NCBI GenBank assembly: GCA_900299185.1
Contig: OMIV01000377.1
Location: 1 to 34,265 of the forward strand
DNA length: 34,265 nucleotides
Reading direction: 5' to 3'
From: Planctomycetaceae bacterium
GTDB taxonomy: Bacteria; Planctomycetota; Planctomycetia; Planctomycetales; Planctomycetaceae
Numbering within the stretch: the stretch's first letter is position 1; each line of letters begins with the position of its first letter. Made by a program: the position numbers and the translations under genes. Under the pieces are notes generated by a model. The model was not told the origin of the DNA, searched no databases, and saw only the letters and a program-made list of their open reading frames with translations. Shown here piece after piece: positions 17,085 through 25,579 of the stretch.

Positions 17085-17192
17085 GGGGGATGGTCCTCGG
17101 TCAATCTTGTCTGTCTTCGTCGCTCAATCGTTGGTCAATTCATTTTGAGCTAAGTGACGAACGATCGAGCACTGCAGACGAACATCGGCTAG

Positions 17193-17642
17193 CTATTTCT
17201 TTTTGTCCTGCACTGCGATGCCCAGCTTGACTCCGTCAACCTTGGCAGCGGCTTTAAGAACTTGCTGCACGACACCGTGAGGCACCTCGCGGTCGGCCAT
17301 AATGATCACGTTGGTCTTTTGCTTGCGGAGACCGTCTTCGACAAAGGCTGGCACGCCAGCAACTGTGCCTTCTTTGTTTTCGTCGCCGTAAAGAATTGAT
17401 GCCTGCTGAGTGTTGGGATTGTTCTTGATCGTGATGACAGAAGCCGATTCCTTCTTCATGGCACCGCCGTGCTCGGCGGCTGGCACGTTTGCATCCATGC
17501 GGGGAGTCATGGCCTGCAACACGATGAAGTACATCAGCAAGATGAAGGTGCAGTCGATCAACGGAGCCACGTCGATTTCTTCGTCGTGCTTCGCCTTCTT
17601 GCGCTTAGGCGCCTCCAACCCGCCGCCATCACCGTGAGACAT
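17193..17642 (-). CDS. ExbD/TolR family protein
   Basis: A 149-residue ExbD with the standard plan: a short basic cytoplasmic start (KRKKAKHDEE), a membrane helix EIDVAPLIDCTFILLMYFIV with the conserved Asp, and a periplasmic domain (about residues 55-146) containing NVIIMADREVPHGVVQQVL. It would form the stator/proton channel with ExbB. AAAGG lies about eight bases before ATG 17642. It sits between exbB-like and zinc-ribbon exbD-like genes, so two different ExbD subunits are probably present in one complex. Confidence 0.9.
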   Translation of the reverse strand: MSHGDGGGLEAPKRKKAKHDEEIDVAPLIDCTFILLMYFIVLQAMTPRMDANVPAAEHGGAMKKESASVITIKNNPNTQQASILYGDENKEGTVAGVPAFVEDGLRKQKTNVIIMADREVPHGVVQQVLKAAAKVDGVKLGIAVQDKKK

Positions 17643-17734
17643 TGCTGGGCCTTTCTGTGGGACCGATGCTCAACTTCAAGACTCGAACCGAGTGCCAGGC
17701 AACTCGATTAAGACTGTCGAGTATTCGCCGCCAG

Positions 17735-18403
17735 CTACTTCTTGCCCTTGGCCAATGAGGTCTCAAGTTCGTCGAAGAACTCACCCATGTAGATTCGGAC
17801 GTCAGTTTCCAATCGTCCCACGCGCACATGGAACAACGCACCCAACAGAGTCAGCGGAATGGCGACCGTGAGTCCCAGAGCCGTGGCGAAAAGGGCTGTA
17901 CCGATACCACCAGCGAGCTTACTGGGGTCACCGCCCGAGGCACCCATTTCGGCGAGCTTACTAAACGTCACAACGATGCCGAGCACCGTGCCGAGCAGTC
18001 CCAGCATCGGACCCGATCGCACACAAGTACCGACCCAAGCGAGTGTGTATTCCAACTCGGTGGTGACTTCTCGTTCGAACTCTTGATTGACGAGTCGCTT
18101 CAACTTGGCGAGTGGCTTGGTGCGATTTGCTAAGGCGACCAGGATCAATTGAGGAACTGCTTTGGACCAATACTGCGGCGAGTCACACAGTTCGGCAACA
18201 CCGTCGTAATCTTGCTTGTCGAGCATGTCGCGAACTTCATCGAGGAAGTCGTCCGCAGCCTTATCGTTGGGGAACCGTTTGGCTTTGATCCGTCGGAACA
18301 ACAGCAGCGCGAGGTATGCACCGAACAACGCCACGATTGCGAGGACTGAGTACACGAAGAACTCGAGACCCAATAGGACGGATTTGAGATTCGAAGAAAC
18401 CAT
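17735..18403 (-). CDS. MotA/TolQ/ExbB proton channel family protein
   Basis: A 222-residue polytopic membrane protein with the ExbB order: first helix near residues 12-34 (FFVYSVLAIVALFGAYLALLLF), a large cytoplasmic loop, then two helices, the second within GPMLGLLGTVLGIVVTFSKL and the third within AGGIGTALFATALGLTVAIPLTLLG. These contain the signature Gly/Thr residues lining the proton path. It should couple proton flow to mechanical work with the two downstream ExbD proteins. The ATG at 18403 has GGAG just upstream and gives the family N-terminus; a GTG at 18535 would add 44 unrelated residues. It is divergent from the TonB-like gene and heads the minus-strand operon. Confidence 0.92.
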   Translation of the reverse strand: MVSSNLKSVLLGLEFFVYSVLAIVALFGAYLALLLFRRIKAKRFPNDKAADDFLDEVRDMLDKQDYDGVAELCDSPQYWSKAVPQLILVALANRTKPLAKLKRLVNQEFEREVTTELEYTLAWVGTCVRSGPMLGLLGTVLGIVVTFSKLAEMGASGGDPSKLAGGIGTALFATALGLTVAIPLTLLGALFHVRVGRLETDVRIYMGEFFDELETSLAKGKK

Positions 18404-18581
18404 GTCCGCTCCGAGAGATGAGATTTCGAAGTGAGCCAAAGACGTGAAGGCTGGTGAAAGAGGGCGGCCTTTTAGCTTCTTCAAAGTGTGCCGACAACAC
18501 TTCAAGAGAGGGTTGATGGCACGGCTGTGACTCACGTGTTTGAGGGCCTCATCGCGTCATTACGGAGCGGATGAGGGCTCG

Positions 18582-18610
18582 TTGACACTCTGAAAAACGG
18601 GGCCTACATT
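18582..18610 (+). promoter_or_regulatory. Sigma-70-type promoter for the TonB-like operon
   Basis: TTGACA (18582-18587) is a perfect -35 box, followed by exactly 17 bases and TACATT (18605-18610), a 4/6 match to the -10 consensus. Transcription would start near 18617, leaving a leader of about 140 bases. The inverted repeat ending at 18576 sits just upstream of the -35 box and could be an operator. Confidence 0.65.
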
Positions 18611-18626
18611 CGGACCGCATCTCTTT

Positions 18627-18670
18627 AAGCGAGGCTTGTTCTGTCTTGGAACACACTTGATGCCTCGCTT
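18627..18670 (+). promoter_or_regulatory. Two-tier leader stem-loop
   Basis: AAGCGAGGC (18627-18635) pairs perfectly with GCCTCGCTT (18662-18670). Inside the 26-base loop, TGTTC and GAACA can form a second 5-bp stem. It lies in the predicted 5' leader about 87 bases before the ATG. No T-tract follows, so it is more likely an mRNA stability or regulatory structure than a terminator. Confidence 0.5.
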
Positions 18671-18756
18671 TGGTCGCGTGCTTCCATGCGACGCCTTTCA
18701 TTTAGAAATCGATCTCGCCGTTCGGCGCTAATCATCCCCCTCTCAAGGCTCTCTCT

Positions 18757-19737
18757 ATGGCAGCGACTCAAGCACCGGCCAAACCTAAGCCTGTGATGGG
18801 AGTGACGAAGTACGACAAGGCTTCGACGGGCGTCTTACTGACGGCTTTCACGTTTGCCATGTTGCTGGCTGGTCTCATCGCATTGTGGTTCAGCGTGCGA
18901 ACTGTCGAGCCCGAACCGCCAGTCATGCCGGTGGAGATCATCGCTCGCGAAGGCGGTTACGAAGACGGCGACATCGACGGCACTGGTGAATTCAATCTCA
19001 ATCCCACCGACCCGAACTCAGCGTTGGCCCCTGGTATGGCCGAGCAATCGTCGGGAGCCACCGAAGCGCTTTCTGATATCGCAGAAGCTGTTTCGTCGGA
19101 TGTCAGCGATAGCCTCAGCGGCGAAGGGTCTGCAGATGTCGTGCAAGCTTTCGATACCGCGATGGCTGCTCCGAGTGCGAATAAGAATCCGACCGGCGAA
19201 GTCTTCGAGGTCGGCGGAACGGGATCGGGCGGACGAGGCGGTAGTCCCACAGGTAATGGCAAGAAGCCGTTGGGAACGGGCGGTGGCTTGCGCGGCGGTA
19301 TCGCTCGTGAAGATCGCTGGGTCGTTCGCTTCGATGAAAGCACGCTCGACGAGTACGCCAAGCAGCTCGACTTCTTCAAGATCGAGCTCGGAGCGCTCTT
19401 CCCCGATGGCCGCTTGGTGATGATCACCAACATGGCTGCGGCCAAGCCAACGGTGCGAGAGACTCGGTCCGGCAAGGGTGAGCAACGACTCTATTTCCGC
19501 TGGCGAGGTGGAGGTCGACAGAAGGTCGATAACGACCTCTTCAAGAAGGCGGGTATCGCTAGTGACAACGCCATGATCCTGCACTTCTACGATCCCAATA
19601 CCGAGAACTTGCTGGCCAACGTCGAGCAGCAGTATCGCAATCGCAAGACGACAGAGATTCGCAAGACTTACTTCGCGGTTCGCAAAGAAGGCAATAACTA
19701 TCGGTTCTCTGTGACCAGTCAGAGCTACATGAGATAG
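18757..19737 (+). CDS. TonB-like single-pass envelope protein of unknown family
   Basis: A 326-residue protein shaped like TonB or TolA: a short cytoplasmic start rich in Pro/Lys/Ala, one membrane helix at about residues 26-48 (GVLLTAFTFAMLLAGLIALWF), then EPEPPVMPVEI and a long low-complexity Ser/Ala/Gly/Asp region (about 60-180, including a GTGSGGRGG stretch). It ends in a folded domain (about 185-326) starting RWVVRFDEST. That domain does not resemble the TonB C-terminal fold; it has several predicted strands and ends FRFSVTSQSYMR. Facing the ExbB/ExbD genes across a shared promoter region, it is the natural candidate for the partner that carries motor force through the periplasm. AAGG at 18745-18748 supports the start. 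The role is inferred from architecture and position. Confidence 0.75.
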   Translation: MAATQAPAKPKPVMGVTKYDKASTGVLLTAFTFAMLLAGLIALWFSVRTVEPEPPVMPVEIIAREGGYEDGDIDGTGEFNLNPTDPNSALAPGMAEQSSGATEALSDIAEAVSSDVSDSLSGEGSADVVQAFDTAMAAPSANKNPTGEVFEVGGTGSGGRGGSPTGNGKKPLGTGGGLRGGIAREDRWVVRFDESTLDEYAKQLDFFKIELGALFPDGRLVMITNMAAAKPTVRETRSGKGEQRLYFRWRGGGRQKVDNDLFKKAGIASDNAMILHFYDPNTENLLANVEQQYRNRKTTEIRKTYFAVRKEGNNYRFSVTSQSYMR

Positions 19738-19808
19738 GCCCTTCGACTCAGCTTCGACCGCTTGCGGTCCAACAACGGATTCAACGCCACAACAAGGAAC
19801 GACAGCAG

Positions 19809-22800
19809 ATGGCAGGCAAAGGCGGTAAGCCCGATTGGCTCGATGACGACGACCTCGACCCGATCGGTGACGATGACGTTCTGGATGGCGACGACCACCT
19901 CGATGGCGATGATCTCCTGGAAGACAACGCGCCGGTTCTGAAACGCGGCGGCGGTGGTCGACGTGATGAGCCTGAGTCACGCAAGGGCGCAGATCGCGAG
20001 AAAGAAAAGGATCGCGGTGCGGACCGTCACGATGAAAAAGACTCGGCCAAGGACCGTAAGAAGGAACGCTCTGAACGCGACCTAAGACGAGAGCGAGCGG
20101 TCCGACCGGGAGAGCAAGACATCACGAAGTCGCCGCTCATCCTGGGATTGAGCGTGACGATCGTCGTGCTCGCTCTGCTGAGCGGCATCTACTTCTTCAT
20201 GATCAAGCGTGAGACAACCAACGCGCAGCTCAAAGCGATCGATGAGCAGATTTCAGGCGGTCAGTACGCGACGGCGATGATCTCGCTCGAACAAATGATT
20301 GTGGATCACCCGAAGGACGAGATTGGCGATCAAGCTCGCATTCGTTTGGGGAAGGTCCGAGTCGATAAGTCGATTAAGACGGCTGCTCCCGAATGGAATG
20401 CTGGACTCGATGCGCTCAACAAAATGATCGCTGATTGCCGCGAAGTGAAATCGTTCGCCGAAGAGAATGCGGCGTTAGCTGAGTACGCGAAGACGATCGC
20501 GATTGGTGCGCTCGATACAGCCGAGAAGAATCGTTCGCCGGAACTCATCAAGGTTTCCGACGAAGCTGTGATCCTGCTCGAGCGCTACTCGGATGCGGAT
20601 AAGCCACCCACGGCTGCGAAGGCGAAGATCAAAGTCGCGAAGGAAGCCGCTGAAGCTGCCATCTTGAAGGCTACGACCACTCAAGCGACGTACGCCGAAA
20701 TCGATCGCCTCAACAAAGGCGGGAAGCCCATTGAAGCACTCGCGTCGCGGCGACGATTGCTGGACCGCTACCCGGACCTGGAGAAAGATCGCAAGCTCAG
20801 CCAATTGCTCGAACAAACATTGGTCTCCGAGCAAAAGGCCGTGAAGGTTGATGACTCCAATCGAGCCGCAGTGCGCGAGGATCGGCCGCTGTTGAAGAAG
20901 CCCTTGGCGCTCACGCTCCACACACGCGTCTTGTCTGATGAATCATCGGAAGGCCGAACCGTTTGGGCGGTGTCCGGCGGATGTCTTTACGGCATCGACA
21001 CCATCACTGGTGACCCAGTATGGCGTCGCGGTATTGGGACGGATTCGCCGTTCTTTCCGATCTCGATTGATGCCGCTGTCCCGGCACTGTTGATGTTCGA
21101 TACGCGATTCGAAGAGTTGATCTTCGTGAATCGTCAGACCGGTGAATTGATTTGGCGTCAGCCACTTGGCGAACGAGCCAGCGGCGCTCCGTTGATTCAC
21201 AACAATCAGATTTACCAAGGCACGATCGGCAACTCGTTGTTCCGCATCGATGTGCAAACAGGCGAGATCACCAGCAATCTGATCTTCTCGCAGCCTGTGG
21301 TATCGCCGCCGGCGCTGACTCGCGATGGTCAACATCTCGTGATCCCCGGCAATGAAGCCATCTCCTACACCTTGGGAGTACAGCCGCTGGAGTGCGTGCG
21401 TGTCCTGTTTAGCGGCCAGCGACCAGGTGCTGTGCAAGTGCCATTGATGCCGATGGGCGCCACCTTGCTGATGATCGAAAACGATCAAATCAACGGTGCC
21501 AACCTCCGCGTCTTTGATGCTGGCAAGACCGAGAAGATCATGCCGGAAGTTGGCACCGCTCGTGTCGCCGCGCAAGTTAAAGATCGCGTCGTGCTGCGAG
21601 GCAACCAGCTCTTCATTGCTGGCGAACGCGAGTTGTTGTCGGTCTACACGGTTTCGGATGATCCTGAGCAACCTAAGTTGCTGCCCATCGCCAAGCCTCC
21701 AACGCAGATCGAATACACGGGTCCGATCTTTATGCACGCTGGTGCGGGAGGTCGGCTGTGGGTGGCGAGCGACAACCTGAAGCAGTTCGAATTGAAGAAT
21801 GATACGCTCGGTGAGGCGACGACTAAGCGGCTCTATTTGGGAGCAACAGGTCAGCCCATTCAGTCGATCGGCAAGAACCTTTTCATTGGTCGTCAACTTC
21901 TGGAAAGCGGTGCCTTGTCGCTGCTGCAAGTTGATGGCGAAGAGATGGTGGCGGCTTGGAAAACAGTTGTGGGTTGTAGCCTGCTGACGGCTCAAGTGGC
22001 TGGTGAGAATCTGGTTTGCGTCAATGCGTCGGGCGACGTGTTCCAAGTGCCGTTGACGGAAGTCGAAGCCGGTGGCTTCCGCTTCAAGGTCGAGACGTCA
22101 GTGAAGATTGCAGAGGGCACGACTGACCCGGTCTTCGCTGGTCGACTAGCAGGCGGAAAGCTGGCCATTGCTTGTGGCGGTAAGGAGCCTCGGCTTTGGA
22201 CGATCAACACGATCGGCAAGATCGAGCAAGAGTATGTGCTCGATGGGCCGCCGGTTGGTCCTCCGGTTCCGCTGAGTGGCGGAGTGACGGTGCCGCTCGC
22301 AAATAAGTTGCGAACGTTTGGTGTCACTGGCGGGGCTCGAGTTGACGACTACCTGTCGGTGATCGGTCAGCAAGCTGCAGCTCGAAACGCTTGGTCTCAT
22401 GTCTTGCCGCTTGATGCGACTCACTTGGTTGTCATTGATGCCGAAGGCAAGTTGTCACGGTTGGAGTATCGCACCACGCCGACAGCTCACTTGCAGCAGT
22501 TGGATCAAGTGGCACTCGGCAACCCGGTCGACGTGAGTCCGGTGCTCGACAAGGGCAAGCTCTATGTCACTGACGCCAGCGGGCGATTGCAGATTCTTAA
22601 CGTCAATGGCTTCGATCGAATTGCCGAAGCGAAGCTCGCGAATCCGGCAGTTGGCAAGTTGGCATTGGCCGGCAATCGATTGTTGGCTGTGACTTCGACC
22701 GGTGCCTTGGAGTGCTATGACACCGATCAGAACCTGAAGCAGCTTTGGTCTGTTCCTCTCGCTAGCGACCTGCTGGCCGACTCGGCCATGCTCGAACAAG

Positions 22801-22988
22801 GCAAGTTGTTGATCGCGACGCAAGCCGGCCATGTGAAAGCCTTGAACCCAGATACGGGGGCTGAGTTGCAGTCGATCATTCTGGATAATTCGATTGAATA
22901 TGGTCCGGTGAAAGCCGGGAAGTTCATCCTCGTGGCGACGGTTGATGGAGCACTTCATCGCGTCGAAAGCGTGCTGGGAGGCGAGTGA
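19809..22988 (+). CDS. Membrane-anchored TPR-like and PQQ-type beta-propeller protein
   Basis: A 1059-residue protein. Residues 1-108 are a disordered cytoplasmic tail: first very acidic (DDDDLDPIGDDDVLDGDDHL), then a mixed-charge Arg/Lys/Asp/Glu run. One membrane helix follows (about 109-132). Residues 135-330 are helical and TPR-like (GGQYATAMISLEQMIVDHP; GGKPIEALASRRRLLDRYP). From about 350 to the end there are propeller blades of the PQQ/BamB type (GGCLYGIDTITGDPVWRRG; NRQTGELIWRQPLG; GHVKALNPDTGAELQSII). The propeller would lie in the periplasm and bind a partner protein or ligand; cofactor use is not implied. AAGGA at 19794-19798 precedes the ATG. A small GACCG-CTTG-CGGTC hairpin (19756-19769) lies in the gap from the previous gene. 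Its TGA overlaps the next ATG. Confidence 0.85.
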   Translation: MAGKGGKPDWLDDDDLDPIGDDDVLDGDDHLDGDDLLEDNAPVLKRGGGGRRDEPESRKGADREKEKDRGADRHDEKDSAKDRKKERSERDLRRERAVRPGEQDITKSPLILGLSVTIVVLALLSGIYFFMIKRETTNAQLKAIDEQISGGQYATAMISLEQMIVDHPKDEIGDQARIRLGKVRVDKSIKTAAPEWNAGLDALNKMIADCREVKSFAEENAALAEYAKTIAIGALDTAEKNRSPELIKVSDEAVILLERYSDADKPPTAAKAKIKVAKEAAEAAILKATTTQATYAEIDRLNKGGKPIEALASRRRLLDRYPDLEKDRKLSQLLEQTLVSEQKAVKVDDSNRAAVREDRPLLKKPLALTLHTRVLSDESSEGRTVWAVSGGCLYGIDTITGDPVWRRGIGTDSPFFPISIDAAVPALLMFDTRFEELIFVNRQTGELIWRQPLGERASGAPLIHNNQIYQGTIGNSLFRIDVQTGEITSNLIFSQPVVSPPALTRDGQHLVIPGNEAISYTLGVQPLECVRVLFSGQRPGAVQVPLMPMGATLLMIENDQINGANLRVFDAGKTEKIMPEVGTARVAAQVKDRVVLRGNQLFIAGERELLSVYTVSDDPEQPKLLPIAKPPTQIEYTGPIFMHAGAGGRLWVASDNLKQFELKNDTLGEATTKRLYLGATGQPIQSIGKNLFIGRQLLESGALSLLQVDGEEMVAAWKTVVGCSLLTAQVAGENLVCVNASGDVFQVPLTEVEAGGFRFKVETSVKIAEGTTDPVFAGRLAGGKLAIACGGKEPRLWTINTIGKIEQEYVLDGPPVGPPVPLSGGVTVPLANKLRTFGVTGGARVDDYLSVIGQQAAARNAWSHVLPLDATHLVVIDAEGKLSRLEYRTTPTAHLQQLDQVALGNPVDVSPVLDKGKLYVTDASGRLQILNVNGFDRIAEAKLANPAVGKLALAGNRLLAVTSTGALECYDTDQNLKQLWSVPLASDLLADSAMLEQGKLLIATQAGHVKALNPDTGAELQSIILDNSIEYGPVKAGKFILVATVDGALHRVESVLGGE

Positions 22989-25579
22989 TGACGAGCTTGA
23001 AACATGCGTGGTGGCGGCCGCTTATCGGTGTGTTGGCTTTGCTTTGGGCGATTCCGGTTTACTCGCAAGAGTCGACCGACGAATCGCTGAAGAAGGTCGA
23101 CGAGATGCCGATTCCGACGGTGGAAGAATTACTCACCAAGCCTCCCGTCGATTGGATCGTGTTGAAGGCGCCACGGCGAGATGAAGTCATCGTCGTGCAG
23201 CCCGTGTCTCCTCGTCCGGACACGATCAGCAAGATGAATAAGCAGCTCGACGACTTGAAGAGTTCCGCGCGGCGTCCCAAGCAAGAGCAGGGCGAGAGTA
23301 CCGACCAGTATCGGGAACGCATTCGGCAACTGATGGATGAGGCCGAGAACTTGCTCATCCTGCTTCCTGAAGTGAAGCCGCCGATGAAGAAGGAAGAGGG
23401 CGATCCTGATGCTCCGGCTGCTCCCAAGCCTGACCCGGCAACCCCAACTCCCGGCAATCCGGCTGATCCCAACGCCGCCAAGAAAGAAGACGACGGACGT
23501 GAGTTCAAGCTCAACGTTCAGAAGCACATTGATCGCATCATCTATCACGAAGATCTGATGCTGAAGCGGGCCGACATTCTGATGAATGAAGGCAAGCTTG
23601 GACCGGCCTTTGAAATGTTGCTGGTGCTTGAGCGTCGCTATTCAGAGTGGCCCGGCTATACCGATCGACGAAACCGTTTGATCTTCGAAGAAGGCAAGCA
23701 GCAAACGGCAGCAGGCAATGTGGAGGCCGCTTTCGCTTACTTTGAAGAATTGCATTCGATCGCGGCGGCTTATCCCGGCTTGCGACAAGAAATGGGTGTT
23801 GCTGCGAACTCGCTGATCGAGACCGCATACACCAAGGGCGAGATCATGCGAGCTCGCTTCTATCTCTTGCGGCTCCGCAAGCGAGATCCCGAACATCCCA
23901 TTGCCGCGAAGTGGACGTCGACCTTTACCAAACGGGTTGATGAGCTTCTCGACAAGGCGAAGGCGTCGCGAGAGCAAGGCAAGCATTCCGAAGCCTTGGA
24001 AATGGTGGACGAAGCCAGCCGTGTGTGGCCGATTCATCCGCAGCTCCGCAACTTCCACCGTTCCGTTGCCAATCGTTATCAGGTCTTGAACGTTGGCGTC
24101 GTTCGCTTTGGTGGCGATCCCGGACCGTTCCCATTTGCGTCTCAAGAGGAACGCCGGTTTGAGCAACTCACTGCGGTCGAGTTGTTCGAGATCGCCAAGT
24201 TCGATCGCAATCCAATCTACCAGTCTCGCTTTATCGAAGAATGGACTCCGACGGATCTTGGCCGACAGATTGTCTTCAATCTGCGACCGCGGCGACTCAC
24301 ATGGGAATCCAGTCCTGTAATTTCTGCGTCACAAGTGGCCGGGACATTGGCTGCCAGACTTGATCGCAACTCGCCGCAGTACGACGAACGGTTCTCGAAC
24401 TACGTGCGCTCCTTAACCGTGAAGTCACCGACTGAGTTCGTTGTGAATCTCTCAACGATTCCCGTTCGACCGCAGGCCATCTTCCGATTTCCGGTGGTTG
24501 GTCCAAATGACTCGGCATCAACTGCAAACCCTGCTGTCGGAGCTGTGCCATCAGCGGCGGTTGCTTCGTCTCGTTTCAAGTTGATCGAGAAGACTGCTGA
24601 CCGTCAGGTCTATCGACGAACTGTGCCAGAGCCCGACACAACGGCTCAGTTTCACGTGGCGGAAGTTGTCGAGAAACGCTATCCGACTCACGAGGCTGCC
24701 GTTCAAGCGTTGCTGCGCGGCGACGTTTCCGTTTACCCGTCCCCTCCGATTTGGTTGGCGGGTCGCATTGCTGCGAGCGACGAATTTCAAATTGAACCCT
24801 TCGGGATTCCGACAACTCATGTTCTGCAATTCAACCCGAGGAGCGAGCCTCTCAAGAACAATGAATTCCGTCGGGCCTTGGCCTACGGCATCAATCGAGA
24901 CCGGGTTCTTCGTGAGACGATGTTCCGCAACGAGAAGTCGGTCGAGACTCGCTCGCGTCTGACGACGGCGGTCTTCCCCAGTAAGAGCTATGCCTTCAAC
25001 GCGCAGGTCGAGCAAACGAAGTACGACATCCAATTGGCGTTTGCATTGGTCACGGTTTCTAAGAAGCGGCTCGGTGGTGCGGTGCCAGAACTCACCATGA
25101 TCTGCGAACCCGATGAGTCCATCATTCGCTGTGCTGAAGAGTTCGTGAAGGAGTGGGCTCGCATTGGCGTCAAAGTGAAGCTGGTGTCTGACCCGAAGGC
25201 GACGCCACCAGAGAGCTGGGATATTGCTTATCGGACAGCCAAGTTGGCGGAGCCTCTCACTGAGTTGTGGCCCTTCTTGACGATGAGTCGAGACGCACGA
25301 GTCAATGATCTGGAGCATCTGCCCGATTGGTTGCGGCAACAGTTGATCGAGCTGGAGCAAGCTCCCGATATCAACGCGTCGATCGACATGCTGCGTCGAC
25401 TGCACTTCCGGCTAAACGAGTTCCAGTTGTGCGTTCCGTTGTGGGAGATCGACGACGTCATGGTGATTCGCAAGAACATTCTCGGCGTGCCTCCGGGGGC
25501 GCTGCATCCTTTCCACAACTTAGAACGGTGGATCGTGCAGCCGTGGTTCCCGACTGACTCGTTGGGAGAATCGACATGA
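22988..25579 (+). CDS. Exported TPR plus SBP_bac_5-type substrate-binding protein
   Basis: An 863-residue exported protein. A signal peptide (about residues 1-27, ending VYSQ) is followed by a Pro-rich spacer, a helical TPR-like region (about 190-360; KLGPAFEMLLVLERRYSEWP, NVEAAFAYFEELHSI), and then a family-5 solute-binding domain (about 385-850). The SBP domain shows EFRRALAYGINRDRVL and later WDIAYRTAKLAEP and FQLCVPLWEIDDVMV, matching peptide/nickel-type binding proteins. No ABC permease or ATPase is nearby, so it probably serves the neighbouring motor-linked complex rather than classical uptake (inference). ATG 22988 shares its A with the upstream TGA and has GGGAGG six bases before it; GTG 22985 is an alternative. 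Confidence 0.85.
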   Translation: MTSLKHAWWRPLIGVLALLWAIPVYSQESTDESLKKVDEMPIPTVEELLTKPPVDWIVLKAPRRDEVIVVQPVSPRPDTISKMNKQLDDLKSSARRPKQEQGESTDQYRERIRQLMDEAENLLILLPEVKPPMKKEEGDPDAPAAPKPDPATPTPGNPADPNAAKKEDDGREFKLNVQKHIDRIIYHEDLMLKRADILMNEGKLGPAFEMLLVLERRYSEWPGYTDRRNRLIFEEGKQQTAAGNVEAAFAYFEELHSIAAAYPGLRQEMGVAANSLIETAYTKGEIMRARFYLLRLRKRDPEHPIAAKWTSTFTKRVDELLDKAKASREQGKHSEALEMVDEASRVWPIHPQLRNFHRSVANRYQVLNVGVVRFGGDPGPFPFASQEERRFEQLTAVELFEIAKFDRNPIYQSRFIEEWTPTDLGRQIVFNLRPRRLTWESSPVISASQVAGTLAARLDRNSPQYDERFSNYVRSLTVKSPTEFVVNLSTIPVRPQAIFRFPVVGPNDSASTANPAVGAVPSAAVASSRFKLIEKTADRQVYRRTVPEPDTTAQFHVAEVVEKRYPTHEAAVQALLRGDVSVYPSPPIWLAGRIAASDEFQIEPFGIPTTHVLQFNPRSEPLKNNEFRRALAYGINRDRVLRETMFRNEKSVETRSRLTTAVFPSKSYAFNAQVEQTKYDIQLAFALVTVSKKRLGGAVPELTMICEPDESIIRCAEEFVKEWARIGVKVKLVSDPKATPPESWDIAYRTAKLAEPLTELWPFLTMSRDARVNDLEHLPDWLRQQLIELEQAPDINASIDMLRRLHFRLNEFQLCVPLWEIDDVMVIRKNILGVPPGALHPFHNLERWIVQPWFPTDSLGEST

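Larger units (their letters stand above)
18404..18756. other. Divergent regulatory region of the ExbBD / envelope-protein locus
   Basis: These 353 bases contain no gene. They hold a plus-strand sigma-70-type promoter (18582-18610), a 7-bp inverted repeat just upstream of it (CCTCATC at 18547-18553, GATGAGG at 18570-18576), and a leader stem-loop (18627-18670). I found no clear minus-strand promoter. Confidence 0.6.

Noticed and set aside
20943-22046. Long minus-strand open frame (367 codons) opposite the propeller gene
   Set aside because: It is rich in Arg, His and Gln with no domain or hydrophobic pattern, as expected for the antisense of a coding region with GC-rich third positions. The plus strand encodes a convincing propeller.
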